Below the pieces are notes generated by a model, which saw only the letters and a list, made by a program, of their open reading frames with translations, made no database searches and had not been told where the DNA came from. Source: Shewanella basaltis (GTDB taxonomy: Bacteria; Pseudomonadota; Gammaproteobacteria; Enterobacterales; Shewanellaceae). From it: a DNA stretch of 64,000 bases. Where the stretch lies: positions 62,001 through 126,000 of the forward strand of contig NZ_JAKILA010000007.1 of the NCBI RefSeq assembly GCF_023283885.1, written 5' to 3'. Below are positions 45,686 to 55,442 of this stretch, piece after piece. The translations under genes and the position numbers were made by a program. The first letter of the stretch is position 1. Every line of letters begins with the position of its first letter.

Positions 45686-46402
45686 TTAGTCTTCTAGATC
45701 ACCACAAAAACGATAGCCTTCACCGTGGATAGTGGCGATGATTTCTGGCGTATCAGCTAAGCTTTCAAAATGCTTACGGATACGACGAATTGTGACGTCA
45801 ACGGTGCGATCATGCGGCTTTAACTCACGGCCAGTCATTTTTAATAATAAATCAGCACGGGTTAAAATCTTACCTGGGTTTTCAACAAAGTGAAGCATCG
45901 CACGGAACTCACTGCGTGGTAGCTTATAAGACTCACCTTGTGGGTTAACTAAAGAACGGCTGTTAATTTCTAAACTCCAGCCATTGAAACGGTAATATTC
46001 AACTGAGCCTTTTTCTTCGCTTTCAGCGACAGCACTGTTAACACGCGTTAGTAGGTTACGCGCACGGATTGTTAATTCACGTGGGTTGAACGGCTTAGTG
46101 ATGTAGTCATCAGCGCCAATTTCAAGGCCAAGAATTTTATCAACTTCGTTGTCGCGTCCTGTTAAGAAAATAAGGCCGATGTTATTGATTTCACGTAATT
46201 CGCGAGCAAGTAACAAGCCATTTTTACCGGGTAAGTTAATGTCCATCACCACGAGGTTAATCTTGTTATCTTGCATCGCTTTGTGCATTTCTGCGCCGTC
46301 GTTAGCTTCTGTAACGACATAGCCTTCGGCTTCAAAAATACTGCGTAATGTATTACGGGTTACTGCTTCGTCTTCAACAATCAGAATGTGCGGGTTTTGC
46401 AT
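45686..46402 (-). CDS. arcA: aerobic respiration control response regulator ArcA
   Basis: A 238-aa OmpR-family response regulator. The receiver domain (1-120) has Asp54 in [11 protein letters not shown] and Lys in [11 protein letters not shown]. The winged-helix domain ends [16 protein letters not shown] and [12 protein letters not shown], identical in form to E. coli ArcA. In Shewanella it works with ArcS/HptA in place of a full ArcB and controls anaerobic respiration. A TorR or OmpR identity is excluded by the near-identity of the C-terminus to ArcA. Confidence 0.95.
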   Translation of the reverse strand: MQNPHILIVEDEAVTRNTLRSIFEAEGYVVTEANDGAEMHKAMQDNKINLVVMDINLPGKNGLLLARELREINNIGLIFLTGRDNEVDKILGLEIGADDYITKPFNPRELTIRARNLLTRVNSAVAESEEKGSVEYYRFNGWSLEINSRSLVNPQGESYKLPRSEFRAMLHFVENPGKILTRADLLLKMTGRELKPHDRTVDVTIRRIRKHFESLADTPEIIATIHGEGYRFCGDLED

Positions 46403-47086
46403 GATATTTACCTAATTTAATAAAATTTGACTCTAGCGATAGGCTAGTTAAGTTGTAATCGCGTATTCAATTAACGCTAATACTCCAGTATTTTTTGTGG
46501 TGTTTATCTATGTCTGCCCTGAATAAAACACTCTTATGAACTCGTATAATGTAACGCTAATAGATGGTTACTGAGTTGTCTTGCGTATATTTAACGCTCA
46601 TTACGCAGTGCAATGTATCGCTGCATAATAAGAAAAAGTTTTGCCAACTGGCTTACTACTATGAATACGTTTTATTGAGATAGTTCCATTTGTTGCAAAC
46701 TTATTTATACGTATTCGGATTTACCCCTTAGTTTTATCAAATGTAGAACATAAAACGTTCAGGTGTAAACTAAGTACACAAAATTGTGATTAATTACCAA
46801 TAAAAGCGTTTTAAACACTAACGCTTAATACATTGAGTGAGCAATGTTATCGGTTTCACTACAGTGCTTTAATAGTAGGTGATGTTATTGTACTCGTTTT
46901 AGGCATTTGTTAACAAATTAAATGTTAAAAAATTAATATAACAGTCAGGCATATGAAAGATTGATGTACTTAACAGTATAATGTTAAAAGAAAAATAAAT
47001 ATTATACTTGCGACTGATATCACAAACCTTTAAGAATCCATAAGGCTCTGCTAAACTGATTTTGGCTTAATTGACGAATTAAAACT
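46403..47086. other. long AT-rich region upstream of arcA
   Basis: The 684 bases have no gene. The heptamer TAACGCT or close variants recur several times between about 46470 and 46830. GTTAACAAATT (46909-46919) and GTTAAAAAATT (46924-46934) form an imperfect direct repeat like half-sites of ArcA, but the 15-bp spacing is not the usual 11 or 22. It contains the divergent promoters of arcA and the DUF3293 gene. Confidence 0.4.
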
Positions 47087-47527
47087 ATGGAAAATGTTAT
47101 AGATACATTGTGGCATGAGTATCAAAGTACTCAATTTTTATTCACTCAGCGTCTTTCATGTGATTTCCCGTTTGCTATTATTACCGCCCACAACCCCAGT
47201 GGCTTATTGCTCTCTCCTAGCCAAAATCGATTACTTGACCGCCAACTTCAATCTAAAATCCAGCAATATAATAGTCCATACCGTGCACTGGTTGGTGCGG
47301 CCCCCGATTTGTCGCACATGGAAAAAAGCTGGGCAGTATTTATTGATAAAGAACAGGCGCTTGAGCTCGGGCGTGAGTTTAACCAACATGCGATCTACTA
47401 CGTAAAACAGGGGATGCTATCACTGGTTGCCTGTAACGATGCGATAATGCCAGAGGTGGATATGGGGGTCTTTAATCATCGTTTACATCTAGTGAATGAG
47501 TTACCCGATATTTCTTCTCCAAAATAA
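47087..47527 (+). CDS. DUF3293-family protein
   Basis: A 146-aa cytoplasmic protein matching the DUF3293 pattern: FPFAIITAHNPSG (about 27-39), then RLLDRQLQ, the LVGAAPDLSHMEKSWAVF block (about 68-85) and GREFNQHAIYYV. No catalytic motif is known to me. It may be involved in nucleotide or metabolite binding, but that is only a guess. Monocistronic, 290 bp before the lysine riboswitch. Confidence 0.8.
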   Translation: MENVIDTLWHEYQSTQFLFTQRLSCDFPFAIITAHNPSGLLLSPSQNRLLDRQLQSKIQQYNSPYRALVGAAPDLSHMEKSWAVFIDKEQALELGREFNQHAIYYVKQGMLSLVACNDAIMPEVDMGVFNHRLHLVNELPDISSPK

Positions 47528-47801
47528 ACATTACATTGCCTGGGTTGTCTTACTAATCATTGATCAAAATTGTGCGACAATTATTGTTTATTGTCTCATT
47601 TTTTGTTGTGATTTTAATTGTAATGGCATGTTTGCCACTATTTTTCATGATATCGAACATTGCCTAAGCTTAAATTGAGCCCAGTGTGCAACCTTGGTAT
47701 TGAAGACAATTATCCTTATTAAGATGAATAAATTTAAAATAGTGTATTTTTACAACGATTGTTGATTGACTTGTTAGTAGGTTTGTTGCTATTTTTCAGG
47801 T

Positions 47802-48060
47802 CCCTCCTTCGGGAGGCACAGAAGAGGAGCGCTAACTAGGTAGTAAGTTTGAGGATGCCAGTCCAATGACAGCTTACGAGGGAGATTAGCGCCGAGGTAT
47901 CACATTGTGCGGCACACATTGATATCGGTCGATTAGGCTGAATCCTAACGATTGTCACCTGTTTTTTTGGTGGAGAGCTTCTGGTGATGATTGCTGTTTC
48001 CCTTCTTTAAGGGTGCGTTATCTTAGCACCAGGCTCTTCGAACGTAGTGTGTTCGGAGCG
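47802..48060 (+). promoter_or_regulatory. lysine riboswitch (L-box) of lysC
   Basis: The leader follows the E. coli lysC leader block by block: AGAAGAGGAGCGC (P1/J region, 47820-47832), GATGCCAGTCC, TAGCGCCGAGGTATCAC (47887-47903), GGCTGAATCC and TTGTCACC. P1 closes CAGAAG (47819-47824) with CTTCTG (47978-47983), so the aptamer is 47819-47983. A hairpin with a TTC loop (near 47802-47816) precedes it. The expression platform (about 47990-48060) includes GCTCTTCGAAC/GTTCGGAGC, a hairpin without a U run, which suggests translational or decay control and not simple termination. Confidence 0.92.
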
Positions 48061-48122
48061 TATATCATGTTAGTAAATCACGTTTTATTTTATTGTCTTT
48101 CGCAAAGCGCGGAGGCACTTGT

Positions 48123-49502
48123 ATGAGCCTAGTTTCTCAAAATACCCATTCTGACTTAGTCGTTGCCAAATTTGGCGGTACTTCAGTTGCTGATTATGCA
48201 TCTATGAGCCGTTGTGCTGACATTGTGTTAGCCAATCCTGCAACGCGTTTAGTTGTGGTTAGCGCTTCAAGTGGTGTGACTAATCTATTGGTGGAATTGA
48301 CCCAGGCTAATGTCAATGATGAGCGCCGTTTGACACTGTTAAAGCAAATCGCGCAAATACAATACGCTATTTTAGATGAGCTGGGTCGTCCGCAAGATGT
48401 GGCAGCAAGCATTGATAAAATTCTTAGCCGTATGTCAGTGTTAAGTGAGTCGTTAGAACTTGATCGTAGCAAGGCCATCATGGATGAATTGCTCTCTACC
48501 GGTGAGCAATGTTCCTCGATTTTATTTTCTGCGGTTATCCGCGAAAAAGGCACTGCGTCAGATCATTTTGATGTGCGCCAGGTTTTGCGTACCGACAGTC
48601 ATTTTGGCCGAGCTGAACCACACGTTGAAGCCATTGCTTCATTGTCGGGTGATTTTTTAAAGCCACTGTTAACTAAGTATATTATTGTGACTCAAGGTTT
48701 TATAGGTGCAGACCAAGATGGCCGTACGACAACACTTGGGCGTGGTGGTAGTGACTATTCAGCAGCCTTGCTTGCAGAAGCATTGAATGCCAGCGCAGTA
48801 GAAATTTGGACTGACGTTGCTGGTATCTATACTACCGATCCAAGATTGGCCCCTAACGCACGCCCAATTGCTGAAATCAGTTTTAACGAAGCCGCTGAAA
48901 TGGCAACCTTTGGCGCTAAAGTGTTACACCCTGCAACTATTTTACCTGCGGTAAGGCAAAAAATTCAGGTGTTTGTGGGCTCAAGTAAAGCCCCTGAAAT
49001 GGGCGGAACTTGGATCCGTCATCAAGTTGAAGACACCCCTGTTTATCGTGCTGTTGCCCTGCGTCGTGATCAAACATTATTAAATTTACACAGTTTGCAA
49101 ATGCTCCATGCCCAAGGCTTTTTAGCCGAAACCTTTGCAACCCTGGCACGTCATAAAATATCAGTTGATTTAATCACGACATCAGAAGTGAACGTGTCGC
49201 TGACTTTAGATAAAACCGGTTCAGATTCAAGTGGACAGGGCTTATTGAGCGAGTCATTACTGCAAGAGTTATCGCAACATTGTCGCGTACGAGTTGAAGA
49301 TAACTTAGCCCTTATTGCGATTATTGGTAATCGCATTGCATCTACAGCCGGTATTTGTAGCCGGGTATTTAAAGTGCTTGAAAACCATAACGTACGCATG
49401 ATTTGCCAGGGTGCCAGCCCACACAATTTATGCGTGTTGGTGTCAGAGTCAGAAGCGGCGCAAGTGGTGAATGCTTTGCATCAAAATCTGTTTGAGTCGT
49501 AA
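48123..49502 (+). CDS. lysC: lysine-sensitive aspartokinase III
   Basis: About 459 aa from the ATG at 48123, which has GGAGG 7 nt upstream; the longer frame begins inside the leader. Kinase motif VVAKFGGTSVADY (about 13-25), GRGGSDYSAALLA and IWTDVAGIYTTDPRL, followed by two ACT domains for lysine inhibition. It catalyses the first step from aspartate to lysine, methionine and threonine. Regulated by lysine twice: at the riboswitch and allosterically. The next gene starts 3 nt after the stop. Confidence 0.95.
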   Translation: MSLVSQNTHSDLVVAKFGGTSVADYASMSRCADIVLANPATRLVVVSASSGVTNLLVELTQANVNDERRLTLLKQIAQIQYAILDELGRPQDVAASIDKILSRMSVLSESLELDRSKAIMDELLSTGEQCSSILFSAVIREKGTASDHFDVRQVLRTDSHFGRAEPHVEAIASLSGDFLKPLLTKYIIVTQGFIGADQDGRTTTLGRGGSDYSAALLAEALNASAVEIWTDVAGIYTTDPRLAPNARPIAEISFNEAAEMATFGAKVLHPATILPAVRQKIQVFVGSSKAPEMGGTWIRHQVEDTPVYRAVALRRDQTLLNLHSLQMLHAQGFLAETFATLARHKISVDLITTSEVNVSLTLDKTGSDSSGQGLLSESLLQELSQHCRVRVEDNLALIAIIGNRIASTAGICSRVFKVLENHNVRMICQGASPHNLCVLVSESEAAQVVNALHQNLFES

Positions 49503-49505
49503 TTG

Positions 49506-50615
49506 ATGAGCAAAGTAACACAATCCACTATTCAAGTAGGTGAGCTTGCCACGGGGCAAGCTCTCACCATTCCGCTTTATGATATTAAAGGCACTGATAG
49601 TGCGGCACCAAGCGTGTATATTCAGGCTAATGTGCATGGCGCAGAGGTGCAAGGTAACGCAGTGATTTATCAGCTGATGAACCTGCTTGAAGGTTACGAT
49701 GTCCTTGGTGATATTCGCTTTGCTCCTTTGGCTAATCCTCTGGGGATTAATCAAAAAAGTGGCGAATTTACTTTAGGGCGATTCGATCCTATCACTGGCG
49801 TAAATTGGAACCGTGAATACTTTGACCACAATATCGATTTAGCCACCTGGTATGCCGAGCATCAACATTTAGCAGATGATGTTTTGTTTCAAGCATACCG
49901 AGCGACGTTAATTGAGTCTTGCCAAGCAAGGTTAAAGCAACCTTTTGGCATCACCACAGGGCATAGGCTAGCAGTTAGCTTGCAGTCTATGGCTCATAAG
50001 GCAGACATTGTACTGGATTTACATACCGGCCCTAAGTCGTGTAAGCATTTATATTGCCCTGAGTATGACATTGATGCTGCGCGTTTTTTCTCTATTCCTT
50101 ACACCTTAGTTATACCTAATAGCTTTGGCGGGGCAATGGACGAGGCGGCATTTTGTCCTTGGTGGCAATTGTCTGATTTTGCGGCAAAACAAGGGCGGGT
50201 ATTTGCTGTGCCGGTGTCAGCTTTTACGCTGGAGTTAGCGAGCCAAGAGCGGATTGATTTGGCTGATGCGTTAATCGATGCAAAAGGCATTTTGGCCTAT
50301 TTAAGCCACCGAGGTGTGATCCGTGAAAAAGTCGAGCCAGCTGATATGGCGCGCTTTGGTTGTTATTTGAAAGATTATAAAAAGTTTCATGCACCTAAAG
50401 CGGGGTTAATTGAATATTGCGCAGCGGTTGGCCAGCCACTTAATGCCGGTCAGCCGTTAGTGAATATATTGCGTATGGACTTATATGGCACAGATGATGC
50501 GCATCAAGTGATTAGCTTACCAATGGATTGCGTGCCTATTTTGCATTTTGCCTCGGCATCGGTACACCAAGGCACTGAGTTGTATAAGGTCATGACCAAT
50601 GTGTTTAGGTTATAG
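49506..50615 (+). CDS. succinylglutamate desuccinylase/aspartoacylase-family zinc hydrolase
   Basis: A 369-aa M14-like metallohydrolase (PF04952). Zinc ligands lie in ANVHGAEVQGN (His, Glu) and in VLDLHTGPKS (His). GVNWNREYFDHN provides substrate-binding Arg, and a C-terminal lipoyl-like beta domain has AGQPLVNI. ATG 49506 follows the lysC stop by 3 nt, so it is co-transcribed and probably under the lysine riboswitch. That suggests a substrate in acylated amino-acid metabolism, perhaps an N-acyl lysine or diaminopimelate derivative; the substrate is inference. Confidence 0.82.
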   Translation: MSKVTQSTIQVGELATGQALTIPLYDIKGTDSAAPSVYIQANVHGAEVQGNAVIYQLMNLLEGYDVLGDIRFAPLANPLGINQKSGEFTLGRFDPITGVNWNREYFDHNIDLATWYAEHQHLADDVLFQAYRATLIESCQARLKQPFGITTGHRLAVSLQSMAHKADIVLDLHTGPKSCKHLYCPEYDIDAARFFSIPYTLVIPNSFGGAMDEAAFCPWWQLSDFAAKQGRVFAVPVSAFTLELASQERIDLADALIDAKGILAYLSHRGVIREKVEPADMARFGCYLKDYKKFHAPKAGLIEYCAAVGQPLNAGQPLVNILRMDLYGTDDAHQVISLPMDCVPILHFASASVHQGTELYKVMTNVFRL

Positions 50616-50626
50616 ACGAGCCCAAT

Positions 50627-50656
50627 AAAAACGCCTGCAAGTTTGCAGGCGTTTTT
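50627..50656. terminator. terminator after lysC-aspartoacylase operon
   Basis: A 14-bp perfect stem (50627-50640 with 50643-50656) with a 2-nt nominal loop, A5 and T5 tracts. Lies between convergent genes. Confidence 0.88.
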
Positions 50657-50686
50657 ATGTGTGGTGGCATGGCCTTGAATAGCAGT

Positions 50687-51829
50687 TTAACTACCAAGGA
50701 TCTGCAGCGGGATCGCTAACATGTCATCACCAGAACTTGCAAAGTACCAAATAATCCCGACCAAACCAGCAACGGTTAATAAATACCACACAGTTGAGAA
50801 AATTTGCCCATATCGGTCCAGCGGCAGTAAGTGGCTTTGATGGCGACTGCGCCATTCAAAAACGATTTCAACACTGCCTATCAGCAATAAAAATCCGAGT
50901 AAAGCAAGGCCTAGACTGTAGCTAATAAACACCCCAGCAGCGGCACCTAAAATACAGGCAACTAGGCCGACCATGCTGTTCATTGAAAAACTGATGCTCT
51001 TTAAAATGTGCCCACCATCAAGTGGTAGAATGGGCAATAAATTAAACAGGTTGAGCAGCGCGTTAAAGCTTGCAAGGCCAGCAAAAAAGACATTACCGGT
51101 AATCCAGTACAGACCTAAGCTGATGATAGATAAAATCAGCCCAAATGAGGGCCCCATAATGGAGATATAGACATCTTGCCAACGGGTGTTAATTCGTTCA
51201 TCGCTCAAGGCCAAGCCGCCCACAAAGGGGATGAGATAAATGCCTTTGGTCTTCATACCAAAGTGTTTCATTGCTCTAATATGGCCATATTCATGGAAAA
51301 CTAAACAACCGATAAGTGCCAAAGCAAACTCTAACGAGAATAGCCATGAGTATGCGGCAACGCTGGCACCAGCAAACAACACTTTAATGACTTTAGCACT
51401 TTTAAGTAGTTTAAAACCTAGCGAGGCTAAGCCAACAATACTGATTTTTTGTGTTTTGGCGACAGGCACTTCGGGGGTTTGTTGCTCAATGTCACGCACA
51501 GTGCGATGGCCTTGAGTAATTTGCTCGTCATCAATTAGCAAACAATAGTCGAGTTGAAAGGGTTGCCAATTAACATCTACCTCTAGGCGAATGGGGATAG
51601 ATTGGGTTAATGGGTGTTCAGCTATGTCTACATTATCGGAATCCTGCTTAATGGGTGAGTGAACCGATTGTTGTGTGAGTGTGAACGAGTGTATATGAAA
51701 GGCTTGGTCGCTCACACTGGCTGACTTTTGCGACACGAGTTGATTGTCCCAATATAACTGCTGCCACCCGGCAATCGAGCCTTCTAGGCGTAAACGTTTA
51801 CCAAGACATTCAATATTAAGTAATTCCAT
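50687..51829 (-). CDS. site-2 protease-family membrane metalloprotease
   Basis: A 380-aa integral membrane protein. The zinc motif HEYGH lies in CLVFHEYGHIRAMKHFG and the third ligand Asp in LPILPLDGGHI. About six hydrophobic segments cover residues 150-375. A soluble N-terminal domain of about 140 residues is rich in beta strands and has no PDZ signature, so it is unlike RseP. Family members cut transmembrane helices of anti-sigma factors or other regulators. No anti-sigma factor gene is near. The next gene upstream is DUF4144. Confidence 0.82.
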   Translation of the reverse strand: MELLNIECLGKRLRLEGSIAGWQQLYWDNQLVSQKSASVSDQAFHIHSFTLTQQSVHSPIKQDSDNVDIAEHPLTQSIPIRLEVDVNWQPFQLDYCLLIDDEQITQGHRTVRDIEQQTPEVPVAKTQKISIVGLASLGFKLLKSAKVIKVLFAGASVAAYSWLFSLEFALALIGCLVFHEYGHIRAMKHFGMKTKGIYLIPFVGGLALSDERINTRWQDVYISIMGPSFGLILSIISLGLYWITGNVFFAGLASFNALLNLFNLLPILPLDGGHILKSISFSMNSMVGLVACILGAAAGVFISYSLGLALLGFLLLIGSVEIVFEWRSRHQSHLLPLDRYGQIFSTVWYLLTVAGLVGIIWYFASSGDDMLAIPLQILGS

Positions 51830-51918
51830 TAAGGATTCTCAGAGCTTATAGACGGTGAGTATGGGGGCATTTTGCCAGAGCGCTGTTTGATGCTCAATGG
51901 GGGAGGTGGTTTTATTGA

Positions 51919-52293
51919 CTAATAAAGCTGTTCTAATTCAGCGACAGTGGCGATACCTTGCTCAATTGTGGTAAAGACGATTTTAGCACTGCAACAATGC
52001 CCTTGTAATTGACCATACTGACGAACTAACGGCAGCAGTTGCAATACGTTGATGGGCTGAGGTTGTTTAATAAGTTGTGGCAAGTGTGCAACGCTGTTTT
52101 CGATTGTGGTTGTTTCTGCTATTGGTTTTTCTATTAGGTAGACATCCCCGCTGCTGTCTATCAACTGGTCTTGTACACATACGGTATACTGGTTGGCACA
52201 AATAAAACTCAGCCAGTCTTGGTGATTGGCCAAATACATGAGCTCATCGTCTTGCTCGAACTTAATGATTGCTGGCCAATGTATTTGTTGCAT
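51919..52293 (-). CDS. DUF4144-like small protein
   Basis: A 124-aa cytoplasmic protein, MQQIHWPAIIKFEQDDELMY at the start, then SFICANQYTVCVQDQLIDSS and HLPQLIKQPQPINVLQLLPL, which fits DUF4144 as I remember it in Shewanella. No known function or motif. It lies 33 bp downstream of the DUF342 gene on the same strand and 90 bp upstream of the site-2 protease gene. Confidence 0.65.
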   Translation of the reverse strand: MQQIHWPAIIKFEQDDELMYLANHQDWLSFICANQYTVCVQDQLIDSSGDVYLIEKPIAETTTIENSVAHLPQLIKQPQPINVLQLLPLVRQYGQLQGHCCSAKIVFTTIEQGIATVAELEQLY

Positions 52294-52326
52294 CGTTTAT
52301 GTGTATCTCTATATCGAGGGTGCAAA

Positions 52327-53994
52327 TTAGCGGTGGCTGTAATCGAATGAAATTTCTTGATTTACATTTTTTACAACACAAGGACCATGTTCGCGTTGGG
52401 TACGATTAAAGGCATTACCAATGTGGATTTCAACATTGGTAAAAATGTGCTTTTCTGCTTTGATAAAGTAATTATCAAAATAGCCCTCAACTTCATGTTG
52501 ATGTTGAGTATATTCAATTTCTTCTTTAATTCGCTCTTCGGCCATTTTATTTTTTTGATCTAACATCATTTTGACTTGTTCAATCATGCCAGCATCATTT
52601 TGCCATTCTGTTTTTGGGGGCAATTTTCGTAGTCTTGCTTCCAGTTCTAGACCTGCAACGACCATGTCTTTGATACTGCCATCGAGCTCTTTTAATTGTT
52701 GTTTTAACTCACCTTGATGCATAGCACAGTAAAGTTCGGTTTTTGTACTGGCGGTGGCACCAAAGGCAATTGCTCGAATGCCTTTTTCGGCGGTGGCTAT
52801 CCCACCCACTAAATCCCCACGCCTAGCTTGTGCATCACTAACGGTAATGGTATCGCCAGAGGTCGTATGACTGTGGAGTAATTGCTTGGTGACAAGTACA
52901 TTACCTTGTGCCTCGAGTCGAGAGTATTGGACAAATTGTGCACAGATTTGACCATGTGCTTTAATGTGAGTACTGAGTTCTTGATCTTTAATCAGTCGTC
53001 CTATTACCCCTTTACTCACAATGACGTCACCATGGGCCTCTAAGGTTGCAGATTCAACAAACCCCATTACCGTAATGTCGCCGGTTGCTTTGACTTCCAT
53101 GCCTTCGTGTACGTCACCGGTGATTAAAACACTGCCTTTAAAGTTTACGTGACCAAAACGCACATCGACATCTTTTATTTGCAGTATGTCATCAACTTGC
53201 ATGCCTTTGCGGTTTTCGACCGGTTGACCCGACACAGTTGCAATGAGTTTATTAGGGTCTTTGGGGTGTAAACTTGTGCCAGCACCAGGCTCCATGGGTT
53301 TGTCTTTTCCGGGGATTTGCTGTAGCACATCTCCATGGACATTAAAGCCTGGGGTGCCGATGGTTGCTGGTGTTTTTATCATTAACACATCATTGGGTTT
53401 TACTGTGATTAATGCGCCTAAATTGCGCATATCTACAGAGCCGTCTTCACGTTCTTGTGGTTGCAGCAATCGCTCACGAGCTAAGGCAACTTTTCGGGTG
53501 ATAATGGCATTTTCACCGTTAATGGCAGGTTTTCCACAGGCGATAACGCCTTCACAGCTTTCCCCTGGTGGTAAAATGGATAAGCGTTGTATAAGCGCCA
53601 TAATTTTAGGCTTACTTAAGCCCATTTTTATTTTTTTACTTTTTAGGGTGTTGAGGATGTCCGGGAGGGTGATATCTTTACCTCCCCAAGCAGAGGTAAT
53701 CTTCATGATAGCCTGCATTTTATCGTCTGTCACCGTAATGTTCACGGTGCCATCTTTGCGCTCGGCGATAGCAAAAAATAACTCATGATCTCCCGGTTTT
53801 TGTCCACACAGAGCATTGGTTTCTGTTATGGCTTTATTAATAACCGGTTCGATAGGGAAAAGCATCGCAAAGTTGGGTGCTTTAAGCAAAGCTTGAATGT
53901 CTTCTACTGACACCGGGCCATGAGTATTTGGAACTAACCTAAGCTCTGCTTTTGATTTATCTGCACTAAGCGTAATGACTGAGGGCTCTAACAT
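52327..53994 (-). CDS. FapA/DUF342-family polymer-forming protein
   Basis: A 555-aa protein of the FapA family (DUF342, PF03961). The N-terminal part (about 1-240) has the GEPxP-like and NGxxA-type segments. The centre (about 240-400) is a right-handed beta-helix of short repeats such as VNFKGSVLITGDV and ATGDITVMGFV. The C-terminal part (about 430-510) is a coiled coil. FapA of Vibrio positions flagella, but here no flagellar genes are near, so its role is open. Confidence 0.85.
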   Translation of the reverse strand: MLEPSVITLSADKSKAELRLVPNTHGPVSVEDIQALLKAPNFAMLFPIEPVINKAITETNALCGQKPGDHELFFAIAERKDGTVNITVTDDKMQAIMKITSAWGGKDITLPDILNTLKSKKIKMGLSKPKIMALIQRLSILPPGESCEGVIACGKPAINGENAIITRKVALARERLLQPQEREDGSVDMRNLGALITVKPNDVLMIKTPATIGTPGFNVHGDVLQQIPGKDKPMEPGAGTSLHPKDPNKLIATVSGQPVENRKGMQVDDILQIKDVDVRFGHVNFKGSVLITGDVHEGMEVKATGDITVMGFVESATLEAHGDVIVSKGVIGRLIKDQELSTHIKAHGQICAQFVQYSRLEAQGNVLVTKQLLHSHTTSGDTITVSDAQARRGDLVGGIATAEKGIRAIAFGATASTKTELYCAMHQGELKQQLKELDGSIKDMVVAGLELEARLRKLPPKTEWQNDAGMIEQVKMMLDQKNKMAEERIKEEIEYTQHQHEVEGYFDNYFIKAEKHIFTNVEIHIGNAFNRTQREHGPCVVKNVNQEISFDYSHR

Positions 53995-54143
53995 AACATC
54001 CTTTGTTTTCTATTTTTTTGTTTTTATTTTTTATCCACGATCAGGCTATAGAGTAACAATCAAAATGGTTAAATAATGTGAGACATTTTGCCTTTGAGCC
54101 AATTTAGCTGATATTGACGTCCATTTCCAGCAGTAAACCAGCA

Positions 54144-55181
54144 TTAATGCTCATGTAAGTAGAGCTTATACTTATTATTTTCTGCAGGTACATTTACCTT
54201 GCCAAAGTAAGTGGCAATCGTGTCTGAATAAGGCAAATGTCGATTGGCGACAATCAACCAAATCCCTTTAGGTGCCAAACTCATGGCACTGTGCTTTACA
54301 AATTGCGTTGCAATATCTGTGGTGCTCGTTAAGCCATCATGAAAAGGGGGGTTAGAGATAATGCCATTAAATTGCCCTGTGATGTGATTAAAACCATCTG
54401 AAGCATAAACCGTTGCCTGCATGTTATTCGCAGCAAGTGTCAGTTGGCATGAGGCAAGTGCCATGGCGTTAATGTCGATGCATTCAATCTGTAGTTCTGG
54501 ATTGGCCTTTAATAGCGCAGCACTTATTACTCCGGCTCCACAGCCAAAGTCTAATACTCGGCCTTGCAGGTTATCTGGCAAATGTGACAGCAGTAGCTCT
54601 GTACCCTGATCGAGGCGTTTTTCACTAAATACCCCTACAAGGTTACAAATGTGTAGCTGTCCTTGGGGGGTGTCTAATGCATACTGGCTCACCCAATCGC
54701 TGAGCAATAAGGGCGGCGCGCAGTGGCGTAAATAACTGGTGTAGAGCAAACAGTGGCGAGCATTGTCTTGTTTTATTGGTGCAGAAAAGTATTCTGGGGT
54801 TAGCTTGGCAATAGATTTAATTCCGCCTTTGTTTTCGCCGACCACCATCAATAAGCCATTGACATCTAAGTGCTGTGCAGCCAACTGTAGCAAGTAACCC
54901 ATTAATGGTTTGGCTTTAGGAAAATAGATAATGACGCTGTCGAATTTTTTACTGGCGATAGCCTCTGGCAGTTGATGGCCAAAGTAGCAGCGCAAGTTGT
55001 CATTGGCATAAGGCAATAGTGTTTGATGATGATTAAAATCAAAGGCCAATGCGGTGACATGACGTGCCGATTCCAAGCATTGACTCGCAAAGGTATCAGC
55101 CTCGTAATTGAGTATTAACACATTTTGTTGCTGATATAGTTCGCTGTTTCTGATTAATGCTTGAGACGGATTCGTTAACAC
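54144..55181 (-). CDS. rsmC: 16S rRNA (guanine1207-N2)-methyltransferase
   Basis: A 345-aa enzyme with a pseudo-duplicated fold. The N-terminal non-catalytic methyltransferase-like domain (about 1-180) is followed by the catalytic domain with [16 protein letters not shown] (SAM binding, about 210-225) and the ISNPPFHDG motif (about 287) for base methylation. It modifies G1207 in the 30S decoding region. Typical RsmC length. Confidence 0.93.
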   Translation of the reverse strand: MLTNPSQALIRNSELYQQQNVLILNYEADTFASQCLESARHVTALAFDFNHHQTLLPYANDNLRCYFGHQLPEAIASKKFDSVIIYFPKAKPLMGYLLQLAAQHLDVNGLLMVVGENKGGIKSIAKLTPEYFSAPIKQDNARHCLLYTSYLRHCAPPLLLSDWVSQYALDTPQGQLHICNLVGVFSEKRLDQGTELLLSHLPDNLQGRVLDFGCGAGVISAALLKANPELQIECIDINAMALASCQLTLAANNMQATVYASDGFNHITGQFNGIISNPPFHDGLTSTTDIATQFVKHSAMSLAPKGIWLIVANRHLPYSDTIATYFGKVNVPAENNKYKLYLHEH

Positions 55182-55273
55182 AGGTATTACTCGCGGTAAA
55201 ATTAATGGTAAACAGCCTTCTAGTGGCTTGTTGATCTTTCAAGGTTGTGTTTGCAGCCAATGGTTGGCCATTG

Positions 55274-55303
55274 CTGCATATAAAATGGCTGCATATAAAA
55301 TGG
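55274..55303. repeat. 15-bp tandem duplication upstream of rsmC
   Basis: CTGCATATAAAATGG occurs twice in exact tandem (55274-55288, 55289-55303), about 95-125 bp upstream of the rsmC start. On the rsmC strand each unit contains TTTTATATGC, so it duplicates a possible -10 region. Confidence 0.75.
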
Positions 55304-55442
55304 CGGCACAGACTTTGAGGTGTCGTTACGTTACACAAGAGTCGATAACGCCATAATATTCTAAACAAAACTGCCCTAAGTGGGCGGTTGAATAGGTGTT
55401 AACTTGAACCCCATTCAACCAGCAAAAATCAACCGGCCCTAG

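Noticed and set aside
45686..46402. TorR or another OmpR-type regulator instead of ArcA
   Set aside because: The receiver and the last 60 residues follow ArcA almost exactly.
46909..46934. ArcA binding site upstream of the DUF3293 gene
   Set aside because: The half-sites look right but the 15-bp spacing does not match the 11- or 22-bp periodicity; AT-rich chance match likely.
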